DNA from: JAXGOI01 sp040767605
Lineage (GTDB): Bacteria > Bacillota > Dehalobacteriia > UBA4068
Direction of reading: 5' to 3'
NCBI GenBank assembly: GCA_040767605.1
Contig: JAXGOI010000001.1
Location: 682,001-746,000, forward strand
Length of the DNA stretch: 64,000 bases
The translations under genes were made by a program, and so were the position numbers. The notes beneath the pieces were generated by a model. The model was given only the letters and a program-made list of their open reading frames with translations, was not told the origin of the DNA and did no database searches. How positions within the stretch are numbered: position 1 is the first letter of the stretch; every line of letters starts with the position of its first letter. Shown here one piece after another: positions 36,380-44,228 of the stretch.

Positions 36380-37132
36380 TTATACATCTGCATAAAACAC
36401 AAGGCCGCAAAATAAAAAAACCCCTAAGGGGTTCTGTAAAGCCAGGCTTGCTAAGGCCGGTTGAGTAAGGCCAGGCTGTGTAAGGGCGGCTTGCATAAGG
36501 CCGGGGCAGGAATAATTAGTTAATTTACTTTCGTTTGCTAAAAATATTTCCGCCAGCTGGGGGTCAAATTGAGTGCCGGCATTGGCGAGAATTTCGGCCC
36601 GGGCATATTCCCTGGGCAGAGCCTCCCGGTAGGGCCTGCAATTAGTCATGGAATCATAAGCGTCGCAAAGGGCGGTTATTCTGGCAATCAGGGGTATTTC
36701 CCTCCCCCTCAGCCCCATGGGGTAACCGCAGCCATCCCAGCGCTCATGATGATAAATAGCGGCATCAAAAACCAATTTAAATGTGCGGTCGGCCTGGCCG
36801 GGCAAAATATTTTCCCACACAATTGTAAATAAATGCATGGAATATATAGGGTGCTTGCGGATTAAATCCCATTCCCGCTTATTTAGTTTACCCGGCTTAA
36901 GTAAAGTATTGGGGGAAATTAAAGCCTTGCCGATATCATGATAAAAGGCGGCAATGCCAAAATAATTGCATTTATGCCTTGGCAGGCCTTTAATAGGCTC
37001 ACCGCTTTTATAAAGTATATCAGTAAAAGCCCCTACATTAACCTCTACCCGCTTCATATGATTAAGCACATCCATAGGTAATTCCCTGAGGATTTTCTTC
37101 ATTTCTGGCCGGCTATAAAGCAGAATACCCAC
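36380..37132 (-). CDS. HD-GYP domain protein with a reading-frame extension over a terminator
   Basis: HD-GYP proteins are typically cyclic-di-GMP phosphodiesterases. The 250-residue protein carries FYHDIGKALI (HD motif) near residue 84, then HHERWDGCGYP (GYP motif) near 146 and LCDAYDSMTNCRPYR near 170. It has no sensor domain. After the catalytic domain (ends about residue 210) the frame continues through a low-complexity tail with repeats of TQPGLTQPAL. It then runs straight through a terminator hairpin at 36412-36433 before stopping at 36380. The start is a GTG preceded by a run of seven Gs. A one-base change in that run would join the frame to the strong AAGGAGG site upstream. Proximity to the pilus cluster suggests motility control. 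Confidence 0.85.
   Translation of the reverse strand: MGILLYSRPEMKKILRELPMDVLNHMKRVEVNVGAFTDILYKSGEPIKGLPRHKCNYFGIAAFYHDIGKALISPNTLLKPGKLNKREWDLIRKHPIYSMHLFTIVWENILPGQADRTFKLVFDAAIYHHERWDGCGYPMGLRGREIPLIARITALCDAYDSMTNCRPYREALPREYARAEILANAGTQFDPQLAEIFLANESKLTNYSCPGLMQAALTQPGLTQPALASLALQNPLGVFLFCGLVFYADV
36412..36433 (-). terminator. Minus-strand terminator inside the end of the HD-GYP frame
   Basis: The stem AACCCC/GGGGTT is followed on the minus strand by seven Ts. The flanking 30 bp (GCAAAATAAAAAAA and TTCTGTA) are repeated at 37489-37510 on the other side of the gene. Confidence 0.75.
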
Positions 37133-37257
37133 AGATCCCCCCCGCTTTCAAAAAAAACCTCTGCCTCCTTAGGATAAAGTAAACAGCAAAAGCATTTTTT
37201 AGAGCATAATTTCTTTTTTTGCCTCGTTAATTAATTATTAACCATTTAGACAGCTAA

Positions 37258-37286
37258 ATTATACACCTATTACAACAAATTGTCTA
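37258..37286 (-). promoter_or_regulatory. Promoter of the HD-GYP gene
   Basis: On the minus strand, TAGACA (37286-37281) and TATAAT (37263-37258) have 17 bp spacing. The bases before the -10 (ATAGGTG) are the same as in the marR promoter. Confidence 0.7.
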
Positions 37287-37488
37287 GATAAAAGACACTT
37301 TTAGCCCTTTTTGTCGGTTTAAAAATTGCCTTAAGCCTGCAATAGGTATTTAGCCCCGGCCTGCCTGCGCCTTTAATATTTATTAATTTTTGTACATATA
37401 TTACTAAACCGTTATTTGTTAATACAATTGCTTTTAAAAAACGCATTTATAATGTTTTAGCTTTTGCTTAATTAAAGGTTAAGGCAAA

Positions 37489-37510
37489 ATAAAAAAACCC
37501 TAAGGGGTTC
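37489..37510 (-). terminator. Terminator at the end of the pilus operon
   Basis: The stem AACCC/GGGTT has loop TTA and is followed by seven Ts on the minus strand, about 40 bp after the pilD stop. It is nearly identical to the one at 36412-36433. Confidence 0.75.
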
Positions 37511-37547
37511 TGTAGGCCGGGCGTGTGGACAATAATAGCTTAAAGCT

Positions 37548-38303
37548 TTACAAAAAAAGCCTTATATAGCCGTTAATTATGGCATTGCCGAAAAACAGGG
37601 CTATAAAAGCGCCTATAACTAAATAGGGGCCAAAGGGCACCTCTGTTTTTAAATCTTTATTTTTATTTTTTGCCAGGATTAAAAGAGAAATTACCGCACC
37701 TAAAAATGTGCCGCAAAAAAAGGCCAGTAAAACCAGCTTATAGCCAAGGCAGAGGCCAAGAGCCGCCATAAGCTTAATATCTCCCCCCCCCATGGCCCTC
37801 CCTTGAGAAAGCCAAGCTATTAAAAAAAGGGGCAGGCTTACGGCAAAAAGGCCGATTACCTTCTCCCACCAAAGCGGCTCGCTTTGGCTTAAAAGAATAA
37901 GCCCTGCCGCCAAAAGAGCAAAAATTGCCTCGTTGGGGATGAGCATAAAATCCAAATCCACAAAAAAAACTAAAACCAAAGCAGAGGCCATTACGGCAAA
38001 GGCTAAAGCGCTTAAGGTGGGGCCGTAGGCCTTAAAAATGCCCATATATAAAAGGGCGTTTATAAGCTCTACCAAAGGGTAGCGGAGGGAGATTTTCTCC
38101 CGGCAATAGCCGCAGCGGCCCTTTAAAAAAATATAGCTGAAAAACGGAAAAAGCTGGTACCATTTAAGCCTGTTTTGGCAGGCGGGGCAAAGGGAATTCC
38201 CCCGGGCTATGGGTATTTGCCGGGGCAGCCTGTAAATACAGGCATTTAAAAAGCTGCCGATAATCAGCCCCAGGGCGGCGGCTAAAGCATATAAAAAGTA
38301 CAT
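37548..38303 (-). CDS. pilD: Prepilin peptidase / N-methyltransferase
   Basis: This enzyme cleaves the leader of type IV prepilins after the glycine of the G-F(T/x) site and methylates the new N-terminus. The 251-residue protein has the full bifunctional layout. An N-terminal GSFLNACIYRLP segment is followed by the zinc-binding cytoplasmic loop with CPAC and CGYC. Seven or eight helices hold the two catalytic aspartates, in FVDLDFMLIP and MGGGDIKLMAA. It is the last gene of the pilus cluster, following pilT1 without a gap. It should process the four prepilin-like proteins encoded upstream. Confidence 0.96.
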   Translation of the reverse strand: MYFLYALAAALGLIIGSFLNACIYRLPRQIPIARGNSLCPACQNRLKWYQLFPFFSYIFLKGRCGYCREKISLRYPLVELINALLYMGIFKAYGPTLSALAFAVMASALVLVFFVDLDFMLIPNEAIFALLAAGLILLSQSEPLWWEKVIGLFAVSLPLFLIAWLSQGRAMGGGDIKLMAALGLCLGYKLVLLAFFCGTFLGAVISLLILAKNKNKDLKTEVPFGPYLVIGAFIALFFGNAIINGYIRLFL

Positions 38304-39383
38304 TTAAACCCCCAGGGCCGTGCTTTTGCCTTTAATAAGGCTTTTTAGCTGCGCCACATTATAGGCATGGGCAAGGGCATCCTCATAGCTTATTTTACCG
38401 GCCAGCAAAAGCTCGTAAATGCTGCTATCCATAGTTTTCATGCCAAACTTGGCCCCTGTTACAATGGCATTATCTATTTGGTGTATTCTCCGCTCTCTAA
38501 TTAAATTCCGCACCGCGGGGGTGGCAATTAAAACCTCGGTGGCTAAAACCCGGCTGTCTTCATCCTCCCCGGGCAAAAGCTGCTGAGAAATTATCCCCTG
38601 CAATACCTGAGAAAGCTGCACCAGTATTTGCAGCTGCTGATGAGGAGGAAAAACATCCACAATTCTATCTATGGTATTGGCGGCCCCGCTGGTATGGAGG
38701 GTAGATAAAACCAAATGCCCGGTTTCCGCCGCGGTAAGGGCTATGGAAATACTCTCTAAATCCCTCATTTCGCCTATAAAGATAATATCCGGGTCTTGCC
38801 TTAGGGCATAGCGCAGGCCGCGGTTAAAGGCTGGGGTATCTTTGCCTATTTCCCTCTGGTTTATTATGCATTTATGTGGCTTATGAATATATTCTATGGG
38901 GTCTTCCAAAGTTATTATATGGGCGGCCCGGTTTTTATTCATCCAATTAAGCATGGCGGAAATTGTGGTGGTTTTACCCATGCCGGTAGAGCCCGTTACA
39001 AGCACCAGGCCTTTTTTTAGGCCGCAAATTTCTTCCATTACGGCGGGGAGGCCCAGCTCGTCAAAACCGGGGAGCTGTAAATTTAAAACCCTTAAGGCCA
39101 GGCTTATTTCATCCCTTTGGCGGTAGGCGTTTAAGCGGCAGCGGTAGCCCCCGGGGAGGGTTAGGGAGGTTTCTACATCTCCTTCTTCCTCCAGCTTTAA
39201 AAGCTCCTCATTATTTAAAACCTCCCGGGCCATACGGCGGCTGTCTTCCGGGTTTATAATTGAATAGGGCAAAGGGCTTAGCCTGCCGTTTACCCGCCCA
39301 AAGGGGGGCAGCCCTACGGAAATATGCAAATCTGAAAAGTTTTTTAAAATTAATTGAGAAAATAAATCTTTTAAATGAAGCAT
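38304..39383 (-). CDS. pilT: PilT-type retraction ATPase, copy 1
   Basis: This cytoplasmic hexameric ATPase depolymerises the pilus. The 359-residue protein starts with a short domain containing DLHISVGLPPFGRVNGRL. The Walker A box is GSTGMGKTTT near residue 130. The Asp box has LEDPIEYIH and the Walker B IIFIGEMRD, and the His box is GHLVLSTLHT. The C-terminal AIRNLIRE-like motif reads VRNLIRERRIHQIDNAI. The Walker A box has Ser-Thr where PilT2 has Pro-Thr. pilD follows directly and the major pilin gene is upstream after a hairpin. Confidence 0.95.
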   Translation of the reverse strand: MLHLKDLFSQLILKNFSDLHISVGLPPFGRVNGRLSPLPYSIINPEDSRRMAREVLNNEELLKLEEEGDVETSLTLPGGYRCRLNAYRQRDEISLALRVLNLQLPGFDELGLPAVMEEICGLKKGLVLVTGSTGMGKTTTISAMLNWMNKNRAAHIITLEDPIEYIHKPHKCIINQREIGKDTPAFNRGLRYALRQDPDIIFIGEMRDLESISIALTAAETGHLVLSTLHTSGAANTIDRIVDVFPPHQQLQILVQLSQVLQGIISQQLLPGEDEDSRVLATEVLIATPAVRNLIRERRIHQIDNAIVTGAKFGMKTMDSSIYELLLAGKISYEDALAHAYNVAQLKSLIKGKSTALGV

Positions 39384-39438
39384 TTTGCCACCTGCTTTAG
39401 TATATTTTGCCCATTATTTTAAAAAAGCCTGAAGGGCA

Positions 39439-39473
39439 ATAATGAGAGTGCGGCCCTGCCACACTCTCATTAT
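39439..39473 (-). terminator. Hairpin between pilA and pilT1
   Basis: A perfect 12-bp stem, ATAATGAGAGTG with its complement, has an 11-nt loop. About 10 nt further on the minus strand is GGCTTTTTT. It may be a partial terminator or an mRNA-stabilising end that lets the major pilin be made in excess over the downstream enzymes. Confidence 0.6.
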
Positions 39474-39512
39474 ATTTGGTTTATGTAGGGTTAGAAGAAA
39501 AATTTCTTAGTA

Positions 39513-39869
39513 TCAGTTATGGGCACCATGGCTACAGGTAACTTTACCTGTAGACGCAGTATATGTATAAGCTGTCCCTTCGCCAGGGCATGTAGGCCAT
39601 GATTGAACATATTTTGTTGTAGTGAATAATGCTGCTTCAAGAGCTCCATCATTACTATCTCCTAATGGAGTATCGTTAACTAAATTATACTGCGCAATGG
39701 CCGATTCAATAATTCTCTGATTAGCCTGGCATGTGCCCTTTTCTGCCTTTGCGGTTACGGAATTAAAAACCGGGATTGCAATAGCGACTAAAACTGCCAT
39801 AATGGCAACAACAACCATTAATTCTACCAGGGTAAAGCCTTTTTTGTTTTTTAAACCTCTTTTAAACAT
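39513..39869 (-). CDS. pilA: Major type IV pilin
   Basis: The 118-residue prepilin has the leader MFKRGLKNKKG, cleavage before FTLVELMVVVAIMAVLVAIA (with the conserved Glu at mature position 5), and a long N-terminal helix. The head domain is small, with cysteines in GTCQANQ, WPTCPGEG and VTCSHG. The ATG at 39869 has AGGAGG 6 bp upstream. The ATG two codons earlier abuts that site and is rejected. The small size, the KGTCQANQRIIESAI helix and its own long AT-rich leader region point to the abundant subunit. The pilin is similar in scale to ComGC and other short Gram-positive pilins. Confidence 0.93.
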   Translation of the reverse strand: MFKRGLKNKKGFTLVELMVVVAIMAVLVAIAIPVFNSVTAKAEKGTCQANQRIIESAIAQYNLVNDTPLGDSNDGALEAALFTTTKYVQSWPTCPGEGTAYTYTASTGKVTCSHGAHN

Positions 39870-39929
39870 ATTCATCCTCCTTTTTTTTACTTCCCTAAAA
39901 TTTTAGTTTTTTACTAAAACATTTAAACA

Positions 39930-39990
39930 CTTTTTACTCTTTAACTCTTTACTCTTTAACACTTTTACTCTTTAACACTTTTTACTTCCC
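39930..39990. repeat. Direct repeats in the pilA leader
   Basis: Four degenerate copies of TTTACTCTTTAAC stand head to tail about 60-120 bp upstream of the pilA start. On the transcript the unit reads GTTAAAGAGTAAA. They may be an RNA or protein binding region, or slipped-strand repeats. Confidence 0.75.
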
Positions 39991-40139
39991 TTAACCAAAC
40001 TATAATTTGCTTTTAATTTATCAATAATAAATACCAATACTTTATGCGGCAAATTATAGCACAGGGGCGGGGAAGTGTCCAGCTTAAACCGCCCTTTATT
40101 AAAAAATATTAATACGCTTAAAGCCCGGCTTTAAAAATA

Positions 40140-41198
40140 CTAAGGCCTGAGCCTAAAGCCTGCCACCCCCTTAAATAAATATTTTTTAAAGCCGTAAAAT
40201 ATAAGGGCAAATATAAGCCCTAAAACTAAAGGCAAAACAGGGTAAATTAAGGCCGCCGCCAGGCCGATTAAGGGCAAAAGCAAAATGGCGGAAAGCCCCT
40301 TTAAAACAGGGTTTTGGCGGATTATATCCGCCAAAGGCGGGGAATATTTATAATAAAGGCGGGTAAACTTTGCCCCCCAGGCGGTTTTTAAAAGAAAATC
40401 ATCCCTAAAGCGGCGCAAAAGCATTACATTTTGCTGGTCATAAGAGCCGTAGGCGGCGGTGGCTATAAAACACCCCACCACGCTGGCATCTAAGCCGGAG
40501 ACTAAGCTTTCATCCGTTACAAAGCGCAAAACATTCCCGGCATCCACGCTGTTTTCCGTAGGGCTGCCCCCGGTGGCATTAACCCGGGCGGAAATAAGCA
40601 TATTAGGGAAAAACACCGTGCTGCCTAATTTATACCCGTTAGGCCGCAGGGAGGCTATATTATAGGCCAAAGCCTTGGGAATATTTACGGAATCCTCCTG
40701 CACCCGGGCAAAAATAAGGGAAAGATTTTGAGAGGTTATGGCGGAGGGGGCTTCTTCATCTTTGGGTTTAAAATAAATTAAATCGTCCTCGCCTCTGTAT
40801 ATATAATTAAAGCCTTCCTCAAAGCTGGGGGTTTCTTCCTCAAAAATATCCGCCCGGTGGGAAAGGGTAATGCTGCTTTCGATAAAATCTCCCAATTTTT
40901 TAATTTCTCTTTGCTCCAGCCAGCGTTCCTCCCCCTGCTTAAAAAAGGTCATCCCGCTATACAATAAATTATAGGCCAAAGCCAAAACAATTAAAAGAAT
41001 GGTGAGGGAAACCATAAGCTCTATTACGGTAAAGCCCCGGTTGCTAGAGGGCAAAAACCGGCTTTTAGAGGCTTTATAAGAGGCTTTAGGCAGATTTGCC
41101 CCGCCGTTATATTCAAGGCCTTTATTCAGGCCGCTATTATTTAAACCGCTTTTATTTTGGCTGCTTTTATTTTGGCCGCTTTTAATAAAATTAAGCAT
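40140..41198 (-). CDS. Type IV prepilin with a long leader and a C-terminal CFI-box domain
   Basis: This 352-residue protein begins with an unusually long leader of about 54 residues, rich in Lys/Ser/Asn with repeats of NKSGLNNSGLNKG. The prepilin site is RGFTVIELM and its helix LTILLIVLALAYNLL. The central part is a minor-pilin (PilW-like) head. The C-terminal 105 residues start with CFIATAAYGS, followed by RRFRDDFLL, YYKYSPPLADII and a hydrophobic pair of helices. This matches the CFI-box C-terminal domain known from many surface proteins but of unknown function. The ATG at 41198 has GGAAGGTGA 5 bp upstream. Longer in-frame starts would overlap the previous gene. Confidence 0.85.
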   Translation of the reverse strand: MLNFIKSGQNKSSQNKSGLNNSGLNKGLEYNGGANLPKASYKASKSRFLPSSNRGFTVIELMVSLTILLIVLALAYNLLYSGMTFFKQGEERWLEQREIKKLGDFIESSITLSHRADIFEEETPSFEEGFNYIYRGEDDLIYFKPKDEEAPSAITSQNLSLIFARVQEDSVNIPKALAYNIASLRPNGYKLGSTVFFPNMLISARVNATGGSPTENSVDAGNVLRFVTDESLVSGLDASVVGCFIATAAYGSYDQQNVMLLRRFRDDFLLKTAWGAKFTRLYYKYSPPLADIIRQNPVLKGLSAILLLPLIGLAAALIYPVLPLVLGLIFALIFYGFKKYLFKGVAGFRLRP

Positions 41199-41202
41199 GG
41201 AA

Positions 41203-42861
41203 TCACCTTCCCTGTATTCCGTAAAGGGCCAAGGTGGAGCCGGTGGCTTCCTGTACCCAGGTAGTGCCGTTTTCGGAGGAGAAAATAAGGCCGCCATCCC
41301 CGCAGGCATAAAATTTGCCCCCCACATAAGAAACCCGGTTGAAAACCGCCGAAGTTGAGCGGATTTTAACGCTTTGCCAGGAGGGGGTAGAAGCGGCGGT
41401 ATTGTAAATTAAAGCCCAGTTACTATTGCCGACAGCCACCCATTTATCGGCCCCGAAGCAGATAGAATTAAAGACTATGGGCCTATCATTATTACTGGGC
41501 AGGGTATCGCTAACCCAATTCAAACCGTCTGTGGAGGAATATATTTTACTTTTATTACTGGTGCTGGTGCTGTTATTATTACCCACTGCTTTAAAAAGCT
41601 CCGCCCCGGGGGTATCCACCCATTGGATTTCTTTAATCCGGTGAAGCTCGGCATTGGAGCTGTCTTTAAGGACAGTGGTTTTAACGCCGGTATCTTTATT
41701 TTGATAATATATAAAGCCTTTGCTGCCGCTGGTGGTATATTTACCGCCGGTTAAAAGAATTTTATGGTTATTGCCTCTGGAAAGGCCGGAGCTTAGGGTA
41801 TCCATAGCCGTAAAATTGACTAAAAGGCCGTCCGGATCCGGGTCTTCATCCAAATCTTCCGCTGTGGAGCCTGAGGTAATATAGCCGTAGGTATCCTTAA
41901 CCCAGGAGAAAATCAGGCGGAATTCCCCCGTAAAGGTAGCTGCGGAATAGTATTCATCAAATACGGTGGAATGATGCACGGCGGTAATGTCAGGATCGCT
42001 TACCTGATTATAATAAACGCCGCCCCAGGTGCCGGCGCTTGTGGTTTGAGTGGCGCTTTCCCACCCGCCCTGGCTGAAATAGAGCTTGCCGCCATTGGCG
42101 GGAATTAAATACTGATAGCCGCTCCAGGCAACATCGTTTAGCCTTTGGGTAGTTATATTGCTATTGGAGGGGAAGTTTTGCTTGGACCAAAGCCCCTCCC
42201 CATTACCGGCAAAATAGGACCCGCTTGCCCCTACCGCCACCATGGCCGGGGGGTTAATTTTAAGGGGGGCGTAGGTATCTCCGTAATAAACCCCATAGGG
42301 GGAGCCCGCCATATTAAGGCCGGCAGGCAGTTTAAAAGTGGCAATGCCGGGGTTTGTTTCCGAAAGGGTAAAGCAGCCGCTGGTAGAAACTACATTGCCG
42401 TTAATATTTTCTCTGAGTTTAAAATGGCCGGCATCTGTAAAGTTTAAAAAGGTGCCTACAATTTCCACCGTGGTATTGGCGGGGTAGCCCTCATTAACGC
42501 TTAAGGGGATGAGAGTCATGGAAGGGTCTGTATTGGAATAAAATGCGGTAATATCCCCCTCCTGTATATTTACACCCACGGTATAAACAGGGGTATAGGA
42601 ATTACCTTCGGCATCATAATAGGCTACTCTAAGCTCTTCGGGGGTTAACCCCTCCCCATGGAGGGCCAAAACCCTTTCCACCCGGGCTTTATCCTCAAAA
42701 ATTTCGGCCCGCCTTTGGCCGGCAAAATAAATATCATCCAAGGTTTTAAGTAAAAAAGGCGAGAAGGCGAAAACAATCACCATTAATAAGCTTAAGGCGG
42801 TTAAAACCTCAATAAGGGTAAAGCCCTTGTTTTGTTTAGTTAATTTTAAGCCTCTTTTCAT
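41203..42861 (-). CDS. Type IV prepilin fused to a propeller-like adhesin domain
   Basis: The 552-residue protein has the prepilin leader MKRGLKLTKQNKG and site FTLIEVLTALSLLMVIVFA. A minor-pilin stretch (about 20-160) follows. Then come about 390 residues of repeated strands with WSGYQYLIPANGGKLYFS, KIYSSTDGLNWVSDT, KWVAVGNSNWALIYN and GGKFYACGDGGLIFSSENG. The recurring pattern (W or F..V.Y.GG.F.A.G..G.I..S.NG..W) is that of BNR/Ycf48-like beta-propeller blades. Pilins are usually under 200 residues, so this one probably sits at the tip of the pilus as an adhesin. The ATG at 42861 has AAGGGTG 6 bp upstream. The next gene starts 4 bp after the stop. Confidence 0.85.
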   Translation of the reverse strand: MKRGLKLTKQNKGFTLIEVLTALSLLMVIVFAFSPFLLKTLDDIYFAGQRRAEIFEDKARVERVLALHGEGLTPEELRVAYYDAEGNSYTPVYTVGVNIQEGDITAFYSNTDPSMTLIPLSVNEGYPANTTVEIVGTFLNFTDAGHFKLRENINGNVVSTSGCFTLSETNPGIATFKLPAGLNMAGSPYGVYYGDTYAPLKINPPAMVAVGASGSYFAGNGEGLWSKQNFPSNSNITTQRLNDVAWSGYQYLIPANGGKLYFSQGGWESATQTTSAGTWGGVYYNQVSDPDITAVHHSTVFDEYYSAATFTGEFRLIFSWVKDTYGYITSGSTAEDLDEDPDPDGLLVNFTAMDTLSSGLSRGNNHKILLTGGKYTTSGSKGFIYYQNKDTGVKTTVLKDSSNAELHRIKEIQWVDTPGAELFKAVGNNNSTSTSNKSKIYSSTDGLNWVSDTLPSNNDRPIVFNSICFGADKWVAVGNSNWALIYNTAASTPSWQSVKIRSTSAVFNRVSYVGGKFYACGDGGLIFSSENGTTWVQEATGSTLALYGIQGR

Positions 42862-42918
42862 AAAAAACACCCTTTGCCTTTTAAAAGACAGAATTGCCGA
42901 AGCAGGTATTTAAACCCT

Positions 42919-44208
42919 TTATTTCCAGACTACGGTTGTAATGGTATCCGGATTGGGGGGGACCTTCTCTAAAAGATTATGAATTTCAAGCATATCATCA
43001 GCCACATATTTTTTATTGGTATAAGCGCCGGAAATATTATTTACAATATCCACCAAAGTGTTGCCGGTGCTTACCTGCCCTTTAACATCGCTGTAATATT
43101 TAAGTAAATCTATACCGTTTAGGCCGCTTGCGCTGGTTCTGCGGAAATAATAGGCAGAGCCTGCGGAAAATATTTTATAGCGCACCGGAGATAAAAACAG
43201 CCGGCCAACATTAATATAAACATCGCTTTGAAAAAATACTTTGCCGTACTCTTTGCCATCAATAATATAGGCAACATCCGGCGAGACATTTAAAATAACC
43301 GTACCCAGGCGCTGCATAAGAGCATAGGCCCCGGTATAGAGGGTAATTTCTCCTTTAAGATCCACATTGCGGCCGCAAAGAACCATAATTTTTTGCCTGG
43401 CGTTATTGGTAACGGTTAAATCTATGGGCATATCCACAGAGAGATTTTGAGAAATCCAGGCGACTTTATTTTTGCTATTATCTTCCGGCAGAGTAAGGCG
43501 CACCCCGGCAGAAGGCGCCGGCGCCTTAACGGAGCCCATAAAGTAATTGGCCTTAATAGTAGAGGAATTTGTGCCGGTAAAAATACCGTTAACCTGAAAA
43601 TCCGCCGCGGAGGATTGATCCCCCGTGGGGGATGCAATAAGCCCCGAAGAATTATACCAGCCCATTTCATAGCCGTTAACGGAAGACATAGTAACAGCCT
43701 CGGCAGTTTGGGTAATATTCCCGATTTTTGCCGTGCCCTTAAAGGATACAACATCTATCATGCTTGGGTCTTCCCCGGCGTAGAGGGTTACCGCTTCCTG
43801 CCCATGGGTTATTTCAACATCAACATAGCCCTTTACTTCGGCAGAATCAAAATCCTCATCATCTTCCATAAGATGCCTGCCGTCTTTCATTAAATACAGG
43901 CGGGCCAGGCCTCCGCCGCCGCCATCTTTATCTTTAATAACAGTCGGAGCCATGGGGTAGGCTTTAATGGCGGCCTCCACCCCTGTTCTGGCTAAATAGC
44001 CGGCCTGCTCAATGGCAATATCGTTTTTAAGAAAGTTTAAATCATTGTAAGAGTAAGTAAATAAAGCCGTAGCAAAGGTGGCCACAACAAACATAATGGA
44101 TAAAACAACCACCATTGCTATACCCTTTTCATCCCTAATAACCCTGCTAAAAGGGGCTGAATTTTGGGGATTAAATCTATTGAGCTTTATTTTTAAAAAT
44201 CTTTTCAT
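42919..44208 (-). CDS. PilX-like minor pilin
   Basis: The 429-residue protein has a long basic N-terminus. It contains DEKGIAMVVVLSIMFVVATF, a prepilin-like helix of the PilX/GspK kind, followed by LARTGVEAAIKAYP. The rest is a large extracellular domain with a GGGGGLARLYLMKDGRH turn and beta-rich segments. PilX-type proteins start pilus assembly and influence adhesion. I use the ATG at 44208, which has GGGTGA 5 bp upstream, instead of an earlier GTG. It lies 20 bp after pilB. With 429 residues it is more than twice as long as the classical PilX, closer to GspK. Confidence 0.8.
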   Translation of the reverse strand: MKRFLKIKLNRFNPQNSAPFSRVIRDEKGIAMVVVLSIMFVVATFATALFTYSYNDLNFLKNDIAIEQAGYLARTGVEAAIKAYPMAPTVIKDKDGGGGGLARLYLMKDGRHLMEDDEDFDSAEVKGYVDVEITHGQEAVTLYAGEDPSMIDVVSFKGTAKIGNITQTAEAVTMSSVNGYEMGWYNSSGLIASPTGDQSSAADFQVNGIFTGTNSSTIKANYFMGSVKAPAPSAGVRLTLPEDNSKNKVAWISQNLSVDMPIDLTVTNNARQKIMVLCGRNVDLKGEITLYTGAYALMQRLGTVILNVSPDVAYIIDGKEYGKVFFQSDVYINVGRLFLSPVRYKIFSAGSAYYFRRTSASGLNGIDLLKYYSDVKGQVSTGNTLVDIVNNISGAYTNKKYVADDMLEIHNLLEKVPPNPDTITTVVWK

Positions 44209-44228
44209 CGGCTTCACCCGTTTCAGGT

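Larger units (their letters stand above)
37133..37547. other. Intergenic stretch between HD-GYP and pilD
   Basis: No gene is visible. It contains a minus-strand promoter for the HD-GYP gene (37258-37286) and a minus-strand terminator for the pilus operon (37489-37510). A 5' leader of about 118 nt before the HD-GYP start has a strong AAGGAGG not followed by an in-frame start. I looked for a c-di-GMP riboswitch core in the leader and did not see one. Confidence 0.6.

Noticed and set aside
37133..37257. Cyclic-di-GMP riboswitch in the HD-GYP leader
   Set aside because: No conserved core of GEMM-I or GEMM-II could be found in the roughly 118-nt leader.
39930..39990. CRISPR-like repeats upstream of pilA
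   Set aside because: The units are short, AT-rich and contiguous, with no spacers and no cas genes in the window.
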